From Pseudomonadota bacterium (GTDB lineage Bacteria > Pseudomonadota > Alphaproteobacteria > Acetobacterales > Acetobacteraceae): a DNA stretch of 64,000 nt. Of the stretch, positions 55,606-64,000 are shown piece after piece (positions within the stretch are counted from its first letter, which is position 1; every line of letters starts with the position of its first letter). The translations under genes were made by a program, and so were the position numbers. The stretch lies in assembly GCA_021805565.1 (NCBI GenBank), contig JAJZFA010000021.1, positions 124,001-188,000 of the forward strand, written 5' to 3'. The notes below the pieces were generated by a model, which did not search any database, was not told the origin of the DNA, and worked only from the letters and a program-made list of their open reading frames with translations.

Positions 55606-56287
55606 TGAACGTTTATATTGTGGTGCGGTGCGGTGGCGAAAGGGCCGGCGCGCGATTGCCCTGGCAACCGCTGTTGCCGCCCTCGCCCTGGTCGCTCCAT
55701 ACCTGCCCGCTCCCGCACTGGCGGCACCGCCGAGACTGCTGGTGCTCGGCGATTCGCTGACCGCGGGTTTCGGGCTGCCGCACGACGACGGGTTCGAGGT
55801 CCGGTTACAGCAGGCGCTGAAGGCGCAGGGGCACGATGTGTCTATTATAGATGGCGCGGTGTCGGGCGACACCAGCGCCGGGGGCCGGTCTCGCCTGGAT
55901 TGGACGCTGGGCGACGGCGCGGACGCGGCGATCGTGGAACTGGGTGCGAACGACGGGTTGCGCGGCCTACCTCCCGCGGACATGGAAGCGAACCTGACCG
56001 CCATTCTGGATGCTTTGGCGGTTCGGCATATTCCGGTGTTGCTGACCGGGATGTACGCGCCGCCCAATCTGGGTGCCGACTATCAGGCCGCGTTCCGCGC
56101 CGTGTTCGACCGGCTGGGAATACGGCCCGGCGTGCTGTACGATCCGTTTTTTCTGGAAGGCGTGGCACTGCATCCCGATTTAATCCAGGCCGACCGGTTG
56201 CATCCGAATGCCGAGGGCGTGAAGCGCGAGGTTGCGCGACTCCTGCCCTTGGTGGAACAGTTGCTGGCGGAAAGACATCCCGCATGA
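55595..56287 (+). CDS. tesA: TesA-like GDSL arylesterase/thioesterase
   Basis: A 230-residue secreted SGNH hydrolase. A basic start and a hydrophobic run ending in PAPALA (residues 38-43) form the signal peptide. The four SGNH blocks are visible: GDSLTAG (Ser 54), the Gly of SGDTSAGG, GANDG and DRLHPNAEG near the end (His). In E. coli tesA is likewise divergent from ybbA-ybbP. ATG 55595 starts inside the divergent gene's first codons, an unusual overlap. Confidence 0.93.
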   Translation: MASIERLYCGAVRWRKGRRAIALATAVAALALVAPYLPAPALAAPPRLLVLGDSLTAGFGLPHDDGFEVRLQQALKAQGHDVSIIDGAVSGDTSAGGRSRLDWTLGDGADAAIVELGANDGLRGLPPADMEANLTAILDALAVRHIPVLLTGMYAPPNLGADYQAAFRAVFDRLGIRPGVLYDPFFLEGVALHPDLIQADRLHPNAEGVKREVARLLPLVEQLLAERHPA

Positions 56288-56296
56288 GGTGACAGG

Positions 56297-56833
56297 ATGA
56301 GATTGTTTGTCGCCCTGGATCTGCCGTGGACGCTGCGGGAGCGGCTCGCGGTTCTGGCCGGTACAGGCCTTCCAGGCGCCCGGTGGGTTCCACCGGAGAA
56401 CTATCACCTGACGCTCCGCTTCATCGGAGAAATGCCCGGACATCGCGCCGAGGATATCGACATCGCCCTGGCCGGTCTGCGCGGCCGGGGTTTTTCGCTG
56501 ACGCTGGCCGGGGTTGGCACGTTTGCCAAGGGCGGCCGCGCGACGGCGGTATGGGCGGGGGTGGAACGCAATCCGCAACTGGATCGCCTGCAAAACAAGA
56601 TCGAGACGGCGTTGCAGCGGTGCGGACTGGAACCGGAACGGCGGCGCTTCCAGCCGCATGTGACGCTCGCCCGGCTGGATAATGTGGGGGAATCGAAACT
56701 GGTTTCCTTCGTGCAGGCGCACAGCCTGTTTCGTGCCGATCCGGTACGGGTGGAGCATTTTACGCTGTTCAGTTCGAGGCTGGGCAAGGAAGCCTCGGTC
56801 TATACAGCGGAGGTGGAATATGGGTTGAACTGA
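56297..56833 (+). CDS. thpR: RNA 2',3'-cyclic phosphodiesterase
   Basis: A 178-residue 2H phosphoesterase. The two HxT motifs are H37-L-T39 (in NYHLTLRF) and H121-V-T123 (in QPHVTLARL). It opens 2',3'-cyclic phosphates on RNA ends. It follows tesA by nine bases and is probably cotranscribed. Confidence 0.94.
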   Translation: MRLFVALDLPWTLRERLAVLAGTGLPGARWVPPENYHLTLRFIGEMPGHRAEDIDIALAGLRGRGFSLTLAGVGTFAKGGRATAVWAGVERNPQLDRLQNKIETALQRCGLEPERRRFQPHVTLARLDNVGESKLVSFVQAHSLFRADPVRVEHFTLFSSRLGKEASVYTAEVEYGLN

Positions 56834-56885
56834 CGCCGAGTTTACGAACGGGCCGATCGCGTTCACATCGACGTATCAGGTTCTT

Positions 56886-57638
56886 GTGGTTGAGCCGCCA
56901 GGATTGCTGGGTGCCTTGGCGATCAACCAAAATCATGTCATCCCGCCCATGCCGATGCACGCCGATTTCGGCGGAGCCGGCGGCGTCATGGCCAACACGG
57001 CGGTTTGCCGGATCAGCGCGGCGCCGACCGCCACGTCGATACCGTGTTACTTTTTGCCATATTTGCCGAACGGTGCCACCACGATGACGATCGGCGGGGG
57101 CGCACAGTATTTTTTCACCTCGATGATGACAGGCTGTACGGCCCAGGTGTTCGGCCCGGCGGCCACGCCGACGATTACGCACAGCAACGCCGCTGCCGCG
57201 TTCAATAATGCCGTCGGCGATCTCGCGGCTGCCACATTGGCCGGGCAAAACGCGATTAACAACATGTTGCCGGCCCCCCCAATGGGACAGATCGCCACCT
57301 CGGTTTCGCGCCTGACGATGAACAACGCCTATACGCCCGCCAACATGGCAGCAGGCCGCGCGGCTTATCCGGTGTTGCCGAATTACCATATCAAGGAGGT
57401 TGACGCCACGATGGTCGCGACCCGCGGCGTCAATCGCCCGGAACTCGGGATGTTCACATTCGGCTTCAGCACGGCGGGTAACTGGGCATTTTACGCAGCG
57501 GTCTCGACGAGTGTAACCGGGCGCCAAAAGAAGGGTCATACATGGGCCAGCCCGTTTGGGCGGATGAACTTCGGGGTGACCAACCGAGCGCTCGCCGATG
57601 GTGTGGTTCTAGGCCCCTCGGCGCGGTTTTGGCCGTGA
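56886..57638 (+). CDS. orphan protein with a CNF1-like Cys/His pair
   Basis: A 250-residue protein (GTG 56886; the frame is open back to the thpR stop without an earlier start, so the N-terminus may be cut). No signal peptide. The central part, AQYFFTSMMTGCTAQVFG then TITHSN, carries a Cys (84) and a His (99) fifteen residues apart after a 'TGCT' turn. This is the spacing and context of the catalytic pair of CNF1-type glutamine deamidase toxins. A C-terminal region (MFTFGFSTAGNWAFYAAVST) has beta-strand character. GC is lower than in neighbours. I do not recognise a family with certainty, and the deamidase idea rests on this motif. Confidence 0.6.
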   Translation: MVEPPGLLGALAINQNHVIPPMPMHADFGGAGGVMANTAVCRISAAPTATSIPCYFLPYLPNGATTMTIGGGAQYFFTSMMTGCTAQVFGPAATPTITHSNAAAAFNNAVGDLAAATLAGQNAINNMLPAPPMGQIATSVSRLTMNNAYTPANMAAGRAAYPVLPNYHIKEVDATMVATRGVNRPELGMFTFGFSTAGNWAFYAAVSTSVTGRQKKGHTWASPFGRMNFGVTNRALADGVVLGPSARFWP

Positions 57639-58209
57639 TATCGGGCCCATCGCTACACCGCCAGTGGATACCGGGGCGATAGCCCAACCTGATCGCCTCG
57701 GTATGACGCCCCAGGCCGGATCGAATCGTTCCATTCCGGATGGCATGCGTCGCCTTCGATAACCGCGGTCTTCGTCGCCGCGTCGCCAGCCCCGATGGCG
57801 GCCGGTTTCTTCGCTCTCGTATCGATCGGGATCGCCGGCAGCCCAGGTGGCGACGATCGCACCATCGATGTGGCCGGACCGGGCGTCACGGTCCCAGGTT
57901 ATGGCTGTCTTCCAGGGGCCGCCGCTGGGCCGGTCATTCTGGTCGCGCTCAACCGCTGTAAACCGTTCGCTGCTCATTGATGCGTTGGTCATGCGGGCGG
58001 CTCCGCGGACTTTAAACGCGGCGGAGTCCACCGCGCAGCATCTGCTGGACGCGCTTTCACGCGAACCGGCGGTGTTTGGTCGTTGCCTTGCGGCTGTGCG
58101 GCGACGATCGCTCCGGGGTGTGGCGCCGGGCATGCCGTTATTCCCGCGTCCCGTTTGGCCCCTGTTCCGTAGCAGACAGTTTCCGGACGCGCAGTCCGGC
58201 GGAGGATGG
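57639..58209. other. intergenic region, no supported gene
   Basis: About 570 bases with long open frames on both strands that translate to Arg/Gly/Pro-rich sequence of poor protein quality. Some may be remnants of genes; none can be named. No repeat or RNA gene was seen besides the tRNA that follows. Confidence 0.4.
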
Positions 58210-58285
58210 TGGTGGAGCTGAGGGGAATCGAACCCCTGACCTCCTCATTGCGAACGAGGCGCTCTCCCAACTGAGCTACAGCCCC
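58210..58285 (-). tRNA. tRNA-Ala (anticodon CGC)
   Basis: The minus strand forms a complete 76-base cloverleaf: acceptor GGGGCTG/CAGCTCC, D arm GCTC...GAGC, anticodon loop TTCGCAA giving CGC, TpsiC arm AGGGG-TTCGATT-CCCCT and an encoded CCA end. The anticodon decodes GCG alanine codons. The antisense reading of this gene gives the familiar spurious '[18 protein letters not shown]' peptide. Confidence 0.97.
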
Positions 58286-58597
58286 ATCTCCAGCTAAGCG
58301 TCCAGCAACCGGTCTTCGACGCGAGGGCCTCTCATTAGTGACGGCACCGGCCGCCGTCAACAGGGGCATGGATACTGTCAACGCAACGTCGAAATATCCC
58401 TTGTCGCCGCGCGTTCCATCTTGCGGCCCATGCCGGATGGTCCGCACCGATATCGGTGAAAAGCCGGTAACCGCGCCGTCGGCTTTTATCGCTTTCAATG
58501 CCGCCTCGAAGTTGCCGCGGCGGTATTGTTTCAGACTGGTCGCCTTATCGCGTTCCAGAACGAAACGCACCGCGCGGTCGGCGATGCGGTATGATGC
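58286..58597 (-). other. degenerate or partial reading frame next to the tRNA
   Basis: From ~58590 a frame without a good start reads RIADRAVRFVLERDKATSLKQYRRGN and so on through FEAALKAIKADG, VRTIRHGPQDG and GYFDVALTVSMP, which looks protein-like, and then runs without a stop through the tRNA gene. It is preceded by a TGA. A gene remnant whose end was replaced is the simplest reading. I do not recognise the family. Confidence 0.35.
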
Positions 58598-59362
58598 TCA
58601 TCGGAGGCGGGTATCGTTTCCGGCTTTTTTCATCTCCATCAGGCAATGCCACGCCTGCCATTTGACGCCAGGCACACGAAACAATCCCCGATCCAGCGTT
58701 TCCGTCATGCTCAGAACGGTATCGCCGAACCCGGTATCGCGCCACGGGACGCTCAACACCGACGTCAGGCCATGAAAGGACAACCCCAACTGTGAGAAAT
58801 ACCGTTGAGCGATTTTGAAATCGCCCCGTACGAGGGGGTGTTCGTCGGGAGTACGCGCGCCCGGCGTCAGGCGACGATAGAAATTCAACGCCAGATTGTG
58901 ACCCAAGGGCTCCCAGAACAGGGCAACGCCGCCTGGGCGTAAAACCCTGGAAATTTCCGAAAACGACCGCTCGGTGTCCAGATGATGGATGATGCCGCGC
59001 CCGAATACCAGATCGAACGACGCGTCCGGAAAGGTCATCCGTTCCGCGTTCATCGTTTGAAAGCGAACGTTTTGCAGGCCCAGGTCGTCGGCCTGTCGAG
59101 CCGACGAATCGATAGCCATGTCGGAAATGTCGATGGCGGTGGCGCTTCGGCAAATATCCGCGACCGTGAACAAAATCGGCAGATGGCCGCACCCATATTC
59201 CAGAATATCGGCGGAGCGGGACAATCGCGCCAGTGCCTTTTCGAAATAGCTGCCTTTGTTGATCGCGGCGTAGTATTTACCTTGGGTCTTTCGTGTTTCC
59301 TCGACCACCCGGCCGTTTTGATAGTCACGCTCTCGGATTACCCGAGTGTCAACGCTATCCAT
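58598..59362 (-). CDS. class I SAM-dependent methyltransferase
   Basis: A 254-residue methyltransferase of the UbiE/type-11 group: motif I ILEYGCGHLP, ATAIDISD at the second strand, MTFPDASFDLVFGRGIIHHL and the VLRPGGVALFWEP loop. ATG 59362 follows GGAG at eight bases. Its substrate is unknown; the nearby beta-helix protein and acyltransferase suggest polysaccharide or surface work. Confidence 0.9.
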   Translation of the reverse strand: MDSVDTRVIRERDYQNGRVVEETRKTQGKYYAAINKGSYFEKALARLSRSADILEYGCGHLPILFTVADICRSATAIDISDMAIDSSARQADDLGLQNVRFQTMNAERMTFPDASFDLVFGRGIIHHLDTERSFSEISRVLRPGGVALFWEPLGHNLALNFYRRLTPGARTPDEHPLVRGDFKIAQRYFSQLGLSFHGLTSVLSVPWRDTGFGDTVLSMTETLDRGLFRVPGVKWQAWHCLMEMKKAGNDTRLR

Positions 59363-60135
59363 ATTCCATCTCCAGGTCACTTCGGAATTATGATATAAGC
59401 AGCACTTTTTTTGCCACCACACTCTCAGGCAAAGGAAAATCGGCGAAATTGTTAGAATAATCGTTATCAGAGATCATTCTCGCAGTCCTAAAGTCGTATC
59501 CGAAATTTTCAGGCGTTTCCAAACACAATAAGTTTTTCACAATAAGTTTTTCGGTCATTCGAAATTTAATTCAAAACTTAGTGATCTAGCAGGCCGCTGA
59601 AAAAGGGTGAAACGATCCACCAGACTACCATATATAGGAGAAAAATCAAATACATGCATCCACATTTGGCGTCTCAATTTCTTGCTACGGGGTTTTTCAG
59701 CAGCCTACCAGGCAATGTCGGCCTGGTAAGTGCTCACTGGCCAAGTCCCATCCATTTTGGTTTGGGAGGCTCGGCATCAAGGGAGCCAAGCCTAACATGA
59801 CATGCATTGTCGACGCTCCATAGACCAAGGCACATGCCGGGCTTCGGACGCCTGACCTAATTCCGCCTCGCGGCAACCAGACGGGATTGAGATCACTTTG
59901 CCTACCCTGACGATCTATGTAACACGGCGACACTGCCTCAAAGCGCCTACTATCATTGAAAAGTGAGTCCATGGAACGGGCTGAAATGCCGTGGACCATA
60001 TCCTCGGTCGGAGCATGTGCGGTCTGTGTGGTCAAATTCTGGTGCCGGATGGCATCGTAATCCCGGTCATTTGCGGAGGCCCGCTTAATGCGCCGAGATC
60101 ATGGGCCAGATTGATTCCATTGGACCCAGGCGACC
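59363..60135. other. AT-richer intergenic region with repeat element
   Basis: About 770 bases between two minus-strand genes. 59380-59590 is AT-rich and should hold the methyltransferase promoter. 59591-59706 is the short inverted-repeat element listed next. 59707-60135 shows frames without protein-like quality, perhaps eroded insertion-sequence DNA. Confidence 0.5.
59591..59706. mobile_element. short inverted-repeat element (MITE or IS relic)
   Basis: AGGCCGCTGAAAAA (59591-59604) and TTTTTCAGCAGCCT (59693-59706) form inverted ends matching at 13 of 14 positions around 88 bases without a gene. The same end occurs at 49503-49515. Size and ends fit a non-autonomous element or an insertion-sequence relic; no target duplication was recognised. 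Confidence 0.5.
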
Positions 60136-62274
60136 CTAATTATTCCCTCCGTAAGCACCGACATTCCAACCCGACGCCGTATTATTCGGGATCGCATTGC
60201 CGTAGTAGTCTGTCGCACCGATAGTCAGGGTGTAGGGACTTGCCGCCAAGTTTGTACCAAGTCCGATATAGGGACTGCCAGCGCCCAGAACATAAGCCGA
60301 GGGGCAAGGCTGAGGCCCCACAGATGCAACGATTGTGCATGCACCTGGCGCGGGAGTTCCTGAAAATAGCGGTGCAGCCTGAGTTGAGCCTGCTTCGCCG
60401 CCCGGCACTGACGCTGCCCACGACGAGAGCGAACCGAAGTTTCCCGGAAAGCTGTACACGTTGAATGTCGTCGGACTACTAAGATTGACATAGCCATTGC
60501 TGACGAACTGCACACCCGCCGATGAAAAGCCATTCCCATCCAGAAACACCGAACTTGTCTGGCCCGACATGATGCAAAGATTGTTCGCGAACAGGCCAGA
60601 CGTGGGTACCGAATAAAAGCCGGCGCAGGATGCCTTGCTTGTCGTTATATTACTGTAGAATGTGTTGTTATAAGCATATGCTTGCGATGGCGTCGGAGGG
60701 GGATTTGGACCGGCAAAGCTGATCGCGCCCAAACTTTGGCCAGCCGCGTAGGGATTGGCGGTCGTATTGCCAGCGTTATCGTTCTCACTGATATTGTACC
60801 GTATAGTGTTCGGTCCCCACGTCGTACGGCCTCCCACACTTTGATAGAACTCCTAGCCGTTGCCGAAATTATTATACGAATGATTGTATTGAACGATGCT
60901 GTTCGTAACGCCGCCGTCCAGATCATATGCCAGCCAGTCGCAACCCCCTGAAACGGGGGAGGTTGGACCCATCGTGTTGACCTCATTGTTATGAATGTTG
61001 ACGTTATCCGAATTGTAGGTCCAGTTAGCCCCAGGACCGCCACAGGTTATCGTATTTGCCCCACCATGGCTAACGATGTTGAACGCGTCATTGACATATT
61101 GGCCACCATTGATAAGAATACCATTTCCGGAACCGCCTGCATAACCGGTCGACCTGCCGCCAATGTTTGTTACCACATTCGAGGTGAGTGTTATATTTTG
61201 CGCGTTCAGCGAGGAGGCGGATGTGCAGCCGAAAACCACAATCCCAGCATCGTCGTTACCTGTGATGCTTAAGCCTTCAGCGGTATTTCCGGAAATCAGG
61301 ACTTGATTGACCGGACTGCAATTTGCACCGGTATTGTAGCCGAGTACTGCAATTTCCGCCGAAAAATCGGCGGTCGCGTTAGATCCGATATTACAGCCTT
61401 CGGCCGTATTCCCACTTATTGTTGCATTTGTAATACCGTTCGTATCTATTGAATCCTGTACAAGGATGCCGTATTGTGTGCCGGTATTGTTGCAGTTCGC
61501 AACAATGTTACTAACAAACACGCCGTTAATGCCGTCGAATTTGACAACCGCACTTTTTGGCCCCTGGGTGCCGCTGCCGCTACCCGGACAATTACTGACA
61601 ATCGTGGAAACCCCATTCCCGTACGCCCCTAGTTGTATGCCGGCAGTGGGCGTCGTGGCGGGAACATTACCCCCTTTGATGAACGCCAAACAGCCGGTGA
61701 ATGACTGGCCGCCCTGCAATAAGATTGCGGTGTTCGCCGCGATCGAAAGGGCATTGATTTTGGCAAGCGTTTGAAACGGCGTGGAACTGGACGTGCCATT
61801 GTTGCTGTCCGAACCGGTCGGCGACACGTAGTACGTTAATGACGGGGTTGGGGCACTTGGTGGCAGCGTCGGCGCTATGACGCCGGTTCCGTTGTAATAT
61901 GCTCCGTCTCCCGCGAGTAACCAAGCCGCGTTGGCCGCTCCGCTGCTTGTTACCCAAAGCTTGATAAGAGATCCTTGACCGTAAGTGGCATTAAAGCGGC
62001 TGACGAGTGAGGCACCGCTTGCCGTCAAAAGGCGGATCTGACCCGTCCCCATCTGCCATAATCCTACCCAGCAACCCTGTAGGCCGCTGTTAGGCAAGGT
62101 TACGGTTATAGGCGCGCTCGAAATAAACGGAATATTCGTCTCGCAGTCGATGGGCGCCAATGTTCGCGAAGTCGCTGCGGTCGGTATCTGGAACGATGCC
62201 GGACCCGGACTGGCCTGCGCCCGCATTCCGGATAAAATCAGAAGGACAAGCAACCCGACCAGGAACTTGGACAT
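60136..62274 (-). pseudogene. secreted right-handed beta-helix protein with in-frame TAG
   Basis: A 712-codon frame cut once by TAG at 60853-60855; both parts are in the same frame and both are protein-like. The N-terminus has a signal peptide (KFLVGLLVLLILSGMRAQA). A beta-sandwich-like region follows, then the YYVSPTGSDSNNGTSSSTPF motif that opens many pectate-lyase/parallel beta-helix domains, then Asn/Gly/Thr-rich coil repeats (~200-640). After the stop it resumes with EFYQSVGGRTTWGPNTIRY. The truncated product would still be 473 residues. GC is clearly below the neighbours. Probably a surface or exopolysaccharide-acting protein disabled by a Trp-to-stop change. Confidence 0.8.
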
Positions 62275-62585
62275 CGATCACCGACCTTTTTCTGGAAATT
62301 CGAAAGAATCATTACCTCTAAGTTGCAGCTACAAGGCGATTTTTTGTATATAGTTTATATCTTAATATCACTCAATCGCTGGTTTTGTCCTTTTCCGTAA
62401 TTCACAAAAAATTGAATTTAGGCAAGGCTACATGATTTATGATCGGCCTGATTATGAAAGCGGTGCAAAAATTTTTAAGATTTTGGAGGTGACGATGTGT
62501 AAAAATTCAGCGATCTCATCATCGGAATAAATGCCGTTCGTTGAATTTGCTTGGAACCCGCCCAGTCCCGGAGACCATCACGGTC
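62275..62585. other. AT-rich divergent intergenic region
   Basis: About 310 bases, the most AT-rich stretch of the window (~62300-62530). It separates the beta-helix gene from the acyltransferase gene and should hold both promoters. No gene or clear repeat was seen. Confidence 0.5.
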
Positions 62586-63692
62586 ATGACAGTCAATTCC
62601 GCGCCCTTACATCCACGGCCCAGCCACGGACAGATTCAGTCCATACAGGCGTTGCGCGCCATCGCCGCATTGTTCGTCGTGGCGTTCCACGGCACCGTGT
62701 TGTGGCACGATAAGTTCGCCCCGGACGTGATGCCGTGGCAGAACGGCAATGCCGGAGTCGATCTCTTTTTCGTCATCAGCGGCTTTATCATGGTCGTTTC
62801 GTCGCGCCGCCTGCTCGGTGTGCCCGGCGGGTGGGGCCGGTTTATGGTCCTGCGCCTCGTCCGCATCGTACCCATGTACTGGCTCGTCACCGCCGCCAAA
62901 CTCGCGGCGATCGTTGCGGTCCCGGCCCTGGCACTGCACACAAGCCCAACGGCCTGGAACATCGTCGCGTCTTTCCTGTTCGTGCCGGCCCGCGATGCCA
63001 TGGGAGTGGTCAGACCGGTACTGGACGTCGGCTGGACCCTGTCGTTCGAAATGGTGTTCTATATCGCCTTCGCAACAGCGCTGTTTTTTGCCGCCGAACC
63101 GATTCTTGTCGCCGGCCCCGCCATGGTCGCGCTCGCTCTCCTGACGCTGCTTCGCGGGCCGGACGGCTCCGCCCTATCGACGCTTGCCAATCCCATGGTG
63201 CTGGAGTTCGTATCCGGCATGCCGATCGCCCATGCCGTCCACAGACGGTTCATGCTTTACTTGGCGTCGCCATGGACGATCGTCGCCGCACTGGCCGGGC
63301 TCATGTGCCTTGCATTCATGCCGATCGGCGAAAGTTGGAGCCGAACACTGGTTTGGGGCCTCGCCGCCACGGTGGCGCTGGCTGCCTGTGTACTTTCGGA
63401 CAAATGGCTGGACCCGTTTCTGCCCCGGTTGGTCATCCGGATCGGCGAGGCATCCTATTCCCTTTATCTGATCCATGGCTTCATTCTGCCGCCGATCGGA
63501 GTAGTGGCGGTCAGAACAAAACTAGCCGGCAATGCGTTGGGTGCGATGCTGATCGTGTCGAGCCTTGTTGCCAGCACCGCCGCGGCGCTGATTGTTTACC
63601 GGTACATCGAGGTGCCCATGACCGCGTGGTTGCGCGATGCGGTGACCGACAGGCACCAGACTAACCTCGCCTCGCCGCGAGCCGCGATTTGA
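62586..63692 (+). CDS. acyltransferase family 3 membrane protein
   Basis: A 368-residue protein with about ten membrane helices. The catalytic His lies in VAFHGTVLWH, followed by GVDLFFVISGFIM and, near the end, ASYSLYLIHGF, all hallmarks of the OafA/ExoZ group that acylates surface polysaccharides. ATG 62586 begins shortly before homology; a TTG at 62541 is possible. It fits the accessory surface-polysaccharide region. Confidence 0.92.
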   Translation: MTVNSAPLHPRPSHGQIQSIQALRAIAALFVVAFHGTVLWHDKFAPDVMPWQNGNAGVDLFFVISGFIMVVSSRRLLGVPGGWGRFMVLRLVRIVPMYWLVTAAKLAAIVAVPALALHTSPTAWNIVASFLFVPARDAMGVVRPVLDVGWTLSFEMVFYIAFATALFFAAEPILVAGPAMVALALLTLLRGPDGSALSTLANPMVLEFVSGMPIAHAVHRRFMLYLASPWTIVAALAGLMCLAFMPIGESWSRTLVWGLAATVALAACVLSDKWLDPFLPRLVIRIGEASYSLYLIHGFILPPIGVVAVRTKLAGNALGAMLIVSSLVASTAAALIVYRYIEVPMTAWLRDAVTDRHQTNLASPRAAI

Positions 63693-63745
63693 CCGCACAG
63701 TGTCCGCTCAATCGAGCCAGTGGAAGCGCCAACAGCGCCCACATG

Positions 63746-64000
63746 TTAGCCGCGCCTGAATACGCTCACGCTCTCGGCACGGGCCGACCACAGAAACTGG
63801 TCGATCGCGGTCGCCGCGGTCAGCCGGTAACCGGCGCCATGCAGCATCCTTGCGTCGCGCGACAGCGTCGCGGGGTTGCAACTGACATACACCACCGTCG
63901 GCACCAGGGCGGCGGCGATCTGGCCGATTTGCGCCGCCGCGCCGCCATGCGGCGGATCGAGCACGACTCCGGCAAATGCGGCAAATTCCTTCGCCGACAG
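63746..64000 (-). CDS. rlmD: 23S rRNA (uracil-5)-methyltransferase, C-terminal part
   Basis: The C-terminal 84 codons of an RlmD/TrmA-type RNA methyltransferase; the gene continues beyond the right edge. VVLDPPHGG and the nucleophile region VYVSCNPATLSRD are diagnostic. It methylates a uridine C5 in 23S rRNA. RlmD is more likely than TrmA on the local sequence, but the fragment is short. Confidence 0.85.
   Translation of the reverse strand: MSAKEFAAFAGVVLDPPHGGAAAQIGQIAAALVPTVVYVSCNPATLSRDARMLHGAGYRLTAATAIDQFLWSARAESVSVFRRG

Noticed and set aside
57989-58285. Open frame with [18 protein letters not shown] near the tRNA
   Set aside because: This is the well-known spurious reading of a tRNA-Ala gene and not a protein.
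59697-60035. 112-codon minus-strand frame in the intergenic region
   Set aside because: No protein-like pattern, no ribosome-binding site, and it begins in the repeat-element neighbourhood.

Overview
The window is GC-rich, densely coded DNA of an alphaproteobacterium, most likely order Rhodospirillales and probably family Acetobacteraceae. This is inferred from the gene order (ppx-ppk-hdaA-perM next to purMN; ybgC-tolQRAB), the CarD and MmcB genes, frequent GTG/TTG starts and overlapping ATGA stop/start junctions. No single gene fixes the genus.

Layout. 1-9.7 kb: the end of a CarD-type regulator, then a minus-strand block for polyphosphate turnover (ppx, ppk1), replication control (hdaA), a PerM-like transporter and a CDP-alcohol phosphatidyltransferase, divergent from purM-purN. 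9.9-14 kb: the Tol envelope operon ybgC-tolQ-tolR-tolA-tolB, with no pal downstream. 14-20.8 kb: nitronate monooxygenase, MmcB, a secreted protein, a flavin monooxygenase, an FUSC-type transporter and tadA. 20.9-22.3 kb: an accessory spot where a two-gene cassette (a small basic protein and a PARP-like ADP-ribosyltransferase candidate) lies between the intact FUSC/tadA junction and a decayed copy of that junction. 22.3-38 kb: ordinary metabolic and repair genes (acyl-CoA dehydrogenase, tag, a D-amino-acid aldolase relative, pgsA, glycosyltransferase, succinate-semialdehyde dehydrogenase, deacetylase, amidase, a two-component system with a divergent secreted protein, an AlkA-type glycosylase, enoyl-CoA hydratase) plus a damaged HTH gene.

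38.4-42.3 kb: a compact plus-strand set of an FeeM-like N-acyl amino acid synthase, an isoprenylcysteine-methyltransferase-like membrane protein and a GGDEF-EAL protein. It may make, modify and respond to a lipid signal. 42.3-46.5 kb: a minus-strand catabolic cluster of three short-chain dehydrogenases, a TauD-type dioxygenase and an epoxide-hydrolase-like enzyme. 47-52 kb: cspA with a small partner gene, a GMC oxidoreductase, a cation efflux protein, a secreted protein and a Bax-inhibitor-type protein. 52.4-56.8 kb: a YbbA/YbbP-type ABC exporter divergent from a TesA-like esterase, then thpR.

56.9-64 kb is an accessory region with lower GC. It holds an orphan protein with a CNF1-like Cys/His pair, tRNA-Ala(CGC), a degenerate reading frame, a SAM methyltransferase, IS-end-like repeats, a secreted beta-helix protein split by one in-frame TAG, an acyltransferase of the surface-polysaccharide type, and the end of a 23S rRNA methyltransferase that leaves the window.

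The strongest candidates for something undescribed are the ART-like cassette at 20.9-21.8 kb, the FeeM/methyltransferase/c-di-GMP set at 38.5-42.3 kb, and the CNF1-like orphan at 56.9 kb. All functions are read from sequence motifs; no database search was run.
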